From Deltaproteobacteria bacterium (GTDB lineage Bacteria > Desulfobacterota > Syntrophobacteria > Syntrophobacterales > Syntrophobacteraceae), in NCBI GenBank assembly GCA_012517315.1, contig JAAYVE010000015.1, forward strand, positions 1 through 64,000: DNA of 64,000 nt, in the 5' to 3' direction. The position numbers and the translations under genes were made by a program. The notes beneath the pieces were generated by a model, which saw only the letters and a program-made list of their open reading frames with translations, did no database searches and was not told the origin of the DNA. This document shows, in pieces, positions 1 through 6,448 of this stretch. How positions within the stretch are numbered: the first letter of the stretch is position 1; the number at the start of each line of letters is the position of its first letter.

Positions 1-8
1 ATATGAAA

Positions 9-570
9 GTTTTCCGGGGCGTGAACGCCCCGGCCTCATTGAAGCCCCTTTATTACAATTTTATCTAATTCGCCAACCCTGATGTTTTCCGGGGCGTGAA
101 CGCCCCGGCCTCATTGAAGCACATCGGTAATATTGTTGTAAGATCCCGCGTCACAACACGTTTTCCGGGGCGTGAACGCCCCGGCCTCATTGAAGCTTGA
201 CCGGTCTCTAACGGAATACGAGCTGCTTTCAAGTTTTCCGGGGCGTGAACGCCCCGGCCTCATTGAAGCTTGTTGTAATATTAACAGCGCCACTCGGGTT
301 AAAATTGTTTTCCGGGGCGTGAACGCCCCGGCCTCATTGAAGCCATGGCGTATGTCTACGTGATGCGGTCATGTGTGCCATGTTTTCCGGGGCGTGAACG
401 CCCCGGCCTCATTGAAGCTTCCGCGCCCGAGCTCCTCGTGCCATTCGGACGGCCCAAGTTTTCCGGGGCGTGAACGCCCCGGCCTCATTGAAGCCTGCTC
501 ATGAAGAGGAGCGGATCCTCGAATGGGCAGCAAGTTTTCCGGGGCGTGAACGCCCCGGCCTCATTGAGGA
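9..570 (+). CRISPR. CRISPR array, leader-distal end (8 repeats visible)
   Basis: Eight copies of a 37-nt repeat start at 9, 84, 160, 233, 307, 382, 458 and 534, separated by seven unique spacers of 36-39 nt. The repeat begins GTTTTCC, has the perfect 8-bp stem CCGGGGCG/CGCCCCGG around the loop TGAA, and ends in ATTGAAGC, which fits the 8-nt 5' handle of type I/III crRNAs. The first seven copies are identical. The last keeps 34 bases and then degenerates (GGA instead of AGC). That places the leader and newest spacers to the left, outside the window, and implies rightward transcription. No cas gene is present, so the subtype cannot be assigned. Confidence 0.97.
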
Positions 571-653
571 TTGAACGAGAAGGGCGGGGGACGAAAGCTT
601 ACAGGCGAAAGGAACGGTATGAGGCGTGCGCACGGCGTGTGCCTCATTGCGAG

Positions 654-681
654 TTGCTTTTCAAGCCTGTCTTGATATATT
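654..681 (+). promoter_or_regulatory. Candidate sigma70 promoter for the nuo operon
   Basis: TTGCTT at 654-659 and TATATT at 676-681 are separated by 16 bp. The site lies between the CRISPR array and nuoE, giving a leader of about 145 nt. The remaining bases of 571-832 show no gene that I can support. Confidence 0.45.
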
Positions 682-832
682 GCCCCATTGAGGGGTCGGG
701 GCATGGTTTTTCGCATGTGGTGATCCGCCCATGCGCGTCACCGGCACGTTTTGCGGAGCCTCCGTCAATCAGTTTTCTGTCACCATTTCTCCATGAGACC
801 TGAATTCCGACGCATTCATTCTTGGGTTTTTC

Positions 833-1324
833 ATGCTTTCGGACGCATTGAAAGAGACGCTGAGAGGGAAGATCGCCCAGGGCGAGCACCCCCGGGAACA
901 CGCGGTGGATGTCATGCTGGAGATCCAGAAGCGCTGCGGCTACATGAGCGACGAAGCCATGGAAGAGGCCGCGACGCTCCTGGGAATGAGCCCCCTGGAA
1001 CTAGAGGAACTGGCCACCTTCTATGACCATATCTACCGGGAACCGGTGGGCAAGTACGTGATCCGTGTGTGTGACAGCGCTGTCTGCTGGATGCACGGTC
1101 ACCTTTCCGTCGTGGATCACCTCACGTCCCTTCTGGGCATCGGCATGGGAGAGACCACGCCCGACGGGCTTTTCACCGTGCTGCCCGTGTGCTGTCTCGG
1201 CTACTGCGACCGCGCGCCGGCCATGATGATCAACCAGAGGATCTTCGGACAGCTCACCCCTGAGAAGATCGACCGGGTCATCCGGAGGCTCAGGGAAGAA
1301 GCGTCCTTTGACGAGGCGGAATGA
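833..1324 (+). CDS. nuoE: NADH-quinone oxidoreductase subunit E
   Basis: This is the 163-residue thioredoxin-fold [2Fe-2S] subunit of the NADH-oxidising arm of complex I, carrying cluster N1a. The four ligands are visible as C80-x4-C85 (CDSAVC) and C121-x3-C125 (CLGYC), in the family's normal arrangement. The N-terminal helical part aligns with the family from near residue 1, so the ATG at 833 is kept although no good ribosome-binding site precedes it. It is the first nuo gene and overlaps nuoF by 4 bp (ATGA), implying translational coupling. NuoE with NuoF and NuoG indicates that this complex I can use NADH, unlike the ferredoxin- or F420-fed forms that lack these subunits. Confidence 0.96.
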   Translation: MLSDALKETLRGKIAQGEHPREHAVDVMLEIQKRCGYMSDEAMEEAATLLGMSPLELEELATFYDHIYREPVGKYVIRVCDSAVCWMHGHLSVVDHLTSLLGIGMGETTPDGLFTVLPVCCLGYCDRAPAMMINQRIFGQLTPEKIDRVIRRLREEASFDEAE

Positions 1325-2610
1325 CGCGCGTGAAGCTCGTGGAGACACCCCAGGTTCTGTTCAGGAACCGCAGGCCCAATCGCATCGCCACGCTGGAAGA
1401 GTATCGTCAGAGCGGCGGCTACGAAGCCCTGGTCAAGGTGGTGGGCCGCTGGTCTCCCGCCGAGATCTGCCGGTGCATCGATGAGTCCGGGCTCAAGGGG
1501 AGGGGAGGAGCCGGCTTTCCCGCATCGAAGAAATGGATGTCCGTTCCCGCCGACGGCGCCTATCCCCGGTATATCGCCGCCAACGCCGATGAAATGGAAC
1601 CGGGCACTTTCAAGGACCGGATGCTCATCCACGTGGACCCTCACGCCGTCATCGAGGGGATGATCCTTGCCGGGTACACCATTTCCGCATCCAAGGGGTA
1701 CATCTTCGTCCGACCCTCCTACGAAAGCAGTGCCGCCATCCTGGAGCAAGAACTGGAGAACGCCCGCCGGGCGGGGTATCTTGGAGAGAACATTCTGGGG
1801 ACGGACTTTTCCTTCGACATCGTGGTGCACCGCAGCGGGGGGCGCTACATCTGCGGGGAAGCCACCGCTTTGCTCAACGCCCTCATGGGCAAGCGTCCCA
1901 ATCCCATCAAACCCCCGCCCTTCCCCACGGTGAAGGGCCTCTGGGACCGCCCTACGGTGGTGAACAACGTGGAAACCCTCGCCAATGTGCCCCCCATTCT
2001 CCGCAATGGTCCCCAGTGGTACAGGAATTTGGCCGAAACGGAGGGAAGCGCGGGGACCAAGCTTTATTGCGTCAGCGGCAGAGTGAACAATCCCGGTTGT
2101 TTCGAACTCCCCATGGGGACGCGGTTCAGTGAGATCCTGGAACGATACGCCGGAGGAATGGCCCCGGGTTATGCATTCAAGGCGTTTCTCCCCGGGGGGG
2201 CTTCCACGTGCTTCCTCACGAAGGCGCACTACCACGTGGCGATGGACTTCGACGCCGTTGCAGCGGCGGGGAGCCGTCTGGGCACGGGGGCCGTCATCGT
2301 TTTCGATGACAGGACCTGCCTGGTGGCGGCCGTCCTCAACCTGACGGAGTTTTTCGCGCGGGAATCGTGCGGCTGGTGCACGCCCTGCCGGGAGGGACTT
2401 CCCTATTTGCGGGACCTCCTGTGGCGCATCGAGCACGGCGAGGGGAAGGAGGCATTCATCCCCATGTTGCGGAGCATGTGCAAACACCTCTGGAACGCCT
2501 ACTGCGCCTTGGCACCCGGGGCCGCCACCCCCGTGGAAGGACTCCTGAAGCACTTCGAGGATGAAGTCCGGGAGCACATTATTCAGAAACGCTGTCCGTT
2601 CAAGGTTTGA
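1321..2610 (+). CDS. nuoF: NADH-quinone oxidoreductase subunit F (FMN/NADH site)
   Basis: The 429-residue flavoprotein binds NADH and FMN and carries cluster N3. The glycine-rich nucleotide site GRGGAGFPASKKW lies at residues 60-72. The [4Fe-4S] ligands are C350, C353 and C356 (CGWCTPC) and C395. Length and motif wording (ESCGWCTPCREG) resemble the proteobacterial single-domain NuoF, not the longer HydB/HoxF-type proteins with extra ferredoxin domains. It overlaps nuoE by 4 bp. A non-nuo cassette begins 134 bp downstream, so the usual nuoF-nuoG adjacency is broken here. Confidence 0.97.
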   Translation: MTRVKLVETPQVLFRNRRPNRIATLEEYRQSGGYEALVKVVGRWSPAEICRCIDESGLKGRGGAGFPASKKWMSVPADGAYPRYIAANADEMEPGTFKDRMLIHVDPHAVIEGMILAGYTISASKGYIFVRPSYESSAAILEQELENARRAGYLGENILGTDFSFDIVVHRSGGRYICGEATALLNALMGKRPNPIKPPPFPTVKGLWDRPTVVNNVETLANVPPILRNGPQWYRNLAETEGSAGTKLYCVSGRVNNPGCFELPMGTRFSEILERYAGGMAPGYAFKAFLPGGASTCFLTKAHYHVAMDFDAVAAAGSRLGTGAVIVFDDRTCLVAAVLNLTEFFARESCGWCTPCREGLPYLRDLLWRIEHGEGKEAFIPMLRSMCKHLWNAYCALAPGAATPVEGLLKHFEDEVREHIIQKRCPFKV

Positions 2611-2703
2611 GAGCAAACGAAGCTCTGGTTTGTTGCTCTTCCGGCCTGCTTTCATGGGGGATGTTTTTGCCCCTGCGTTCTCCCCGTCAAAGGGAACGGG
2701 TAT

Positions 2704-2720
2704 CGGCGGCGTTGCCGCCG
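2704..2720 (+). promoter_or_regulatory. GC-rich hairpin before the split-SbcC cassette
   Basis: CGGCGGC-GTT-GCCGCCG is a perfect 7-bp stem with a 3-nt loop, ending 24 nt before the ATG at 2745 and just upstream of its AAGGGG ribosome-binding site. There is no U-tract, so it is not a classic terminator. It could alter mRNA stability or expression at the nuoF/cassette junction; that role is inference. Confidence 0.35.
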
Positions 2721-2744
2721 TCGGAGTGGAAAAGGGGTGCCGTC

Positions 2745-4331
2745 ATGATCAGACGCCTCATCATCAAGGACTACATGGCCCACGAAAATACCGTCCTGGA
2801 GCTCGCTCCCGGGGTGACGGTCCTCACAGGACCCAACAACACGGGAAAGAGCGCCGTGGTGGAGGCGATTCGGTCCCTTGCCCAGAACCCCGTTCCCCAT
2901 CACGTCATCCGGCATGGCGCCGGCCAGGCGATGGTGCGGGCGGAGCTGGACTCCGGCGAAATCGTCGAATGGGTGAGGAGCCGGGGGAGCACGGTCTACC
3001 ACCTCTACCGCAACGGGAGCGACCTGCGCGGTTCCGAGGGGGAAGGGGAGATCTTTGCCAAGTTCGGGCGGACGCCTCCCCAGGAAGTCCGGGAGGTCCT
3101 GCGCCTGGACCCGGTGGAAACGGAAACGGGATGTATCGATATTCACATCGGAAACCAGCGGTATCCGGTTTTTCTCATCGATCAGACGGGTTCCCAGGCG
3201 GCCGGTTTCTTCGCCGCATCCACCGAAGCGGAGTATCTCCTGCGCATGCAGCAGGCGCTGAAGATAAGGACCGATCGGGCCAAAGGGCGTCGTAAGGAAT
3301 TGGTTCAGGAATGCGAGGAACTGGAGGGGGCGCTCAGGGCACTTGTTCCCCTCGATGCCCTGGAGGAGGAGGTGAGCCGGGCCGAACAGGCGTTCGACAC
3401 CGTTCAGGCGTTGCAGCGGTCCATTCCCGTACTGGACGAATGGATCCGGGTTGCGGAGGAACTGGAGGGGAGCCGTGTGCGGAAGGCTCTCACCTGTGTA
3501 CTTCTCCGCGGGCTGGAGCACCCCCCCGATCCGCTGGAGACGGAGACACTGGAGCGCCTTCTGCAGGACGCCGCCACGACCGCCGCTCAACTGGCCTTAT
3601 TCCTCGAACTCGAACGCACCACTGGAACCCTCCTTCCTCCCCCCTCCACGGCGGAAACCGAGCAACTGGATCTGCTCACCGGCGCCATGGAAAAATCGGT
3701 TGCGTCTCTTCGGCACTATTCCCTGCAGGAGGAAACCCTGGGGGTTTTGACGTCGCCTCCCCAACTCCTCGAGGTGGCGGACCTGGAGCGGGTGCAAGAT
3801 GAAATGAAGAGGGGAGAGGGGCTCCTGAGTGCGGCGAAGGAGGAAGGTGCCGCCCTGGAGGCGCTGATCGAACCGCCTGGGACGATGGACACGCATGTAC
3901 TGGGCGCCCTGGTTTTCCGAATGGAATCGATCCTGAAGGACTGGGAACGTTGTCGCCTGGAAAGAGAGCGGCTGGACGCCCTTCAGGCCCCGGGGGATCT
4001 CCACGGGCTTCATGCCCTCGACCTGCTGGTTCTCGCCATGGAAGAGACGACGGCGCAACTGGAACGGGTGGGAAGGGAAGGACGGCTCTTGGGGGGGCTG
4101 CGTTCCGCTCCGGAACCCCTGGCCAACACCCCCCTGGAAGATCTCATCGGTCAGTTGGAGCGCACCCGACAGGCACGGGACAGTGTGGAAGATGCGTCTC
4201 GCAAGGTTTCACGAATGCTTGCACTCAAGCGGGACGAAGTGGCAACGACTCTGAAAACGGCGGGATTGTGCCCCCTGTGCGGTCATGCCCTTGACATGCA
4301 GCATTTCCTGGAGGCGGGCCATGGCCGGTAG
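2745..4331 (+). CDS. Rad50/SbcC-like ATPase, N-terminal half ending at a zinc hook
   Basis: The 528-residue protein starts as an SMC/Rad50 ATPase does: beta-strand MIRRLIIKDYMAHENT, Walker A GPNNTGKS at 29-36 and a Q-loop-like LIDQTGSQ near 144-151. A long heptad-rich region from about 165 to 500 follows. It ends with CPLC (C509, C512), the CxxC of a zinc hook, 16 residues before the stop. There is no signature motif or Walker B, so it is only half an ATP-binding head. The ATG at 2745 has AAGGGG upstream; an earlier in-frame ATG at 2607 would add 46 residues unlike the family. The missing half appears to be the product of 5650-6315. Likely role (inferred): DNA end processing together with the nuclease encoded next. 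Confidence 0.82.
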   Translation: MIRRLIIKDYMAHENTVLELAPGVTVLTGPNNTGKSAVVEAIRSLAQNPVPHHVIRHGAGQAMVRAELDSGEIVEWVRSRGSTVYHLYRNGSDLRGSEGEGEIFAKFGRTPPQEVREVLRLDPVETETGCIDIHIGNQRYPVFLIDQTGSQAAGFFAASTEAEYLLRMQQALKIRTDRAKGRRKELVQECEELEGALRALVPLDALEEEVSRAEQAFDTVQALQRSIPVLDEWIRVAEELEGSRVRKALTCVLLRGLEHPPDPLETETLERLLQDAATTAAQLALFLELERTTGTLLPPPSTAETEQLDLLTGAMEKSVASLRHYSLQEETLGVLTSPPQLLEVADLERVQDEMKRGEGLLSAAKEEGAALEALIEPPGTMDTHVLGALVFRMESILKDWERCRLERERLDALQAPGDLHGLHALDLLVLAMEETTAQLERVGREGRLLGGLRSAPEPLANTPLEDLIGQLERTRQARDSVEDASRKVSRMLALKRDEVATTLKTAGLCPLCGHALDMQHFLEAGHGR

Positions 4332-5286
4332 CCGGAATTCCATGTCGCCAAGGGCCACCCGGTATGCCGGCATCCTTTTCATCGGAGACCCTCACGTGTG
4401 TGCCTCGCCCCCGGGTTTTCGGCTGGACGACTATGGCCGGGCGGTCATGGAAAAGCTGCGCTTTTGCCTGGAGACCGCCAGGCAGAGGGAGTGCCTTCCG
4501 ATCATCCTGGGCGATCTTTTCCACGTGCCCAGAGACAACCCCAACGGTCTTCTGGTCTCCCTCATGGAACTGTTTCGAGACGAGGTGCCCTGGGTCCTTG
4601 TGGGCAATCATGACAAACACGAGGCCCGCCTGACGCGGGATGTCTCCCTTGCGGTGCTCGCCGCCGCAGGTGTTGTTCGCCTGCTGGAGGATGCGGGCCC
4701 TGTGGAAGTGGTCTGCGTCGCACAGAGGAGGGTGCTCATCGGAGCCGCACCAGACTGGACGAGGCTCCCGGATCGAGTGGAACGCAACGGCGTTGACTGC
4801 GTCATCTGGGTGACCCACCTGGATCTGCGATTTCCCGGTTATGAGGCTGGAAAGACCGACCTCAGGGAAATCCCGGGGATCGACCTCGTCGTCAATGGAC
4901 ACATCCACACCCCCAAGCCTCTTCAGGTGCGGGGCGGGACTATGTGGGCCAATCCCGGGAGCATCGTGCGCATCAGCAGGAGCGTCCAGGCCAGGGACAC
5001 CCGGCCGGCGGTGGTCATCTGGAGACCTGGGGCCGAAGGGCTTGAAACCGTGCCGGTCCCTCACGCGCCGTTCCACGAGGTCTTCCCGCCCCTGGACGAG
5101 GGCTATGAGGAGTCGCGGGAAACGGTCGACGAATCCATGTTCATCCGGGGCCTGGAAAACCTGGCCATACGTAAGACCAGCGAAGGGGTCGGTCTCCGGT
5201 CTTTTCTCGAAATGAACCTGAATCGGGAAGACCCCGTTGACCGCCTTGTCTATGAGCTATACGAGGAGATCATGACCGATGGCTAA
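4321..5286 (+). CDS. Mre11/SbcD-like metallophosphoesterase
   Basis: The 321-residue protein has the calcineurin-like phosphoesterase motifs in order: GDPH near 23, LGDLFH near 65, GNHD near 98, a THLD histidine and GHIH near 198. Mre11/SbcD nucleases carry the same di-metal ligand set. The C-terminal 80 residues, after PGSIVR, would be the capping and ATPase-contact region. The ATG at 4321 has GGAGG six bases upstream and overlaps the previous gene by 11 bp; longer in-frame starts lack this signal. Being wedged between an ATPase N-half and C-half strongly suggests one complex with them. A small-molecule phosphodiesterase is the alternative from motifs alone. Confidence 0.85.
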   Translation: MAGSRNSMSPRATRYAGILFIGDPHVCASPPGFRLDDYGRAVMEKLRFCLETARQRECLPIILGDLFHVPRDNPNGLLVSLMELFRDEVPWVLVGNHDKHEARLTRDVSLAVLAAAGVVRLLEDAGPVEVVCVAQRRVLIGAAPDWTRLPDRVERNGVDCVIWVTHLDLRFPGYEAGKTDLREIPGIDLVVNGHIHTPKPLQVRGGTMWANPGSIVRISRSVQARDTRPAVVIWRPGAEGLETVPVPHAPFHEVFPPLDEGYEESRETVDESMFIRGLENLAIRKTSEGVGLRSFLEMNLNREDPVDRLVYELYEEIMTDG

Positions 5287-5623
5287 GAAAGAGGTGGCAG
5301 CCCGGGAAGGATCGGCCAAGGGGTCTGTTGAGGACCAGAAGCTGCAGGAGCGATTGGCGGAGCTCCGGGAGGAGTACAACAGGCTGCACGAGAAGAAGAT
5401 TGCCACGGAACGGGACCGGCAGAACCTGGAAGAGCGTCTCAAGGAGTTGCGTGAGCAGGCGGAGCGGGAATACGGGACGAGTGACCTGGAGGAGCTGCGC
5501 CGGCTTCTGGACGAGCGCCGACGTGAAAACGAACGCATGGTGGCGGAATATCAGCAGCACGTGGAAAGCATCCGCGCAAGGCTTCGGGAAATCGAGAAGA
5601 CCGGTTCCGAGGAGTCGTCCTGA
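5279..5623 (+). CDS. Small coiled-coil protein of the split Rad50/Mre11 cassette
   Basis: This 114-residue, very Glu/Arg/Lys-rich protein has heptad-type spacing from about residue 18 to 108 and no other recognisable domain, transmembrane segment or cysteine. It overlaps the nuclease gene by 8 bp, so it is almost certainly co-translated. The N-half ATPase ends at the hook and the C-half has little coiled coil, so this peptide may supply part of the returning strand of the antiparallel coiled coil, or act as an adaptor. That is inference. I do not recognise it as a named family. Confidence 0.75.
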   Translation: MAKKEVAAREGSAKGSVEDQKLQERLAELREEYNRLHEKKIATERDRQNLEERLKELREQAEREYGTSDLEELRRLLDERRRENERMVAEYQQHVESIRARLREIEKTGSEESS

Positions 5624-5649
5624 GGGCGACGTGTTGAGAAGGGTGAATC

Positions 5650-6315
5650 ATGGATGAAATGAGTGGGGGCCGGTTGGAGGTCGCGTCTCCCATTCCCCTT
5701 CGCAGGGGCGTGGACCGGCTTCGCTGGCGACGGGGGATGCTGGAGGAGAACCTTGGGAAAAAGAGGGCCGCCCTGGCGGAAATCGACGCTTTCCTGGAGA
5801 TGCAGCCCAAGGTTGCCGAAAGGCTCGACGAACTGTCCAGGAATCTCTTCGGGGACATTCTGCGGGAGATCGAGCTCAATCTCACCTACGCCTTGAGGGA
5901 AATCCTGGGACAGGATCTCCGGGTGGTCTCCCACCGGGAGATGAAAAACCGGAAGATGCACGTGACCTTCAGCATTGAAAGGGACGGCAGACCGGAGGAT
6001 ATCCTCACGGGCCAGGGGGGGTCGGTGTGCAATGTCATTTCCGTGGGGTTGCGCCTCATTGCCCTCTCCCAGTTGGACGAGCGCCAACACAGGCGCTTCC
6101 TCGTGCTGGATGAGCAGGACTGCTGGCTTCGCCCCGACTTGGTTCCCCGGCTCATGTCCATCATCCACACCATCGCGAGAAAGCTTCAGTTCCAGGTGCT
6201 TGTCATCAGCCATCACAGCGTGGACCTTTTCAGAGATCACGCGGACCGGGTTTACCGCATCCAGCCGCCCGTCAAGCGAGGGGACGGGGTGAGGGTGGAA
6301 TGCATGGAGGGTTGA
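5650..6315 (+). CDS. Rad50/SbcC-like ATPase, C-terminal half (signature, Walker B)
   Basis: The 221-residue protein has a short coiled-coil N-terminus (about 25-75), then an ABC-ATPase C-lobe: signature-like TGQGGS at 120-125, Walker B FLVLDE at 150-155, a D-loop region after it and an H-loop histidine in ISHH near 188. It has no Walker A, so it can form a working ATP site only with another lobe, most simply the N-half encoded at 2745-4331. The signature is unusual (GQGGS instead of LSGGE/Q). It follows the coiled-coil gene by 26 bp and is followed after 133 bp by nuoG. Confidence 0.82.
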   Translation: MDEMSGGRLEVASPIPLRRGVDRLRWRRGMLEENLGKKRAALAEIDAFLEMQPKVAERLDELSRNLFGDILREIELNLTYALREILGQDLRVVSHREMKNRKMHVTFSIERDGRPEDILTGQGGSVCNVISVGLRLIALSQLDERQHRRFLVLDEQDCWLRPDLVPRLMSIIHTIARKLQFQVLVISHHSVDLFRDHADRVYRIQPPVKRGDGVRVECMEG

Positions 6316-6448
6316 ACGGTCCGCCTTTTCGCTCCGTTACGGAAGAACGGCGGAACCGGCGGCAGGAAATGGAAAGGCGGGCGGAAAAGCGCGGAAAAGC
6401 GGGCGCGGACGGCCCACCGGGGACGGCTATCAGGAGTGTCGCGGTCTC

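Noticed and set aside
172-803. Short open frames through the CRISPR array
   Set aside because: They translate the repeat unit (VNAPASLK repeated) and are products of the array.
1201-2655. 484-codon minus-strand open frame
   Set aside because: It is the antisense shadow of nuoF; nuoF has full family motifs and operon context.
2611-2744. Direct repeats or mobile-element ends flanking the split-SbcCD cassette
   Set aside because: The two flanking gaps share no convincing repeat, and no transposase or integrase is present.
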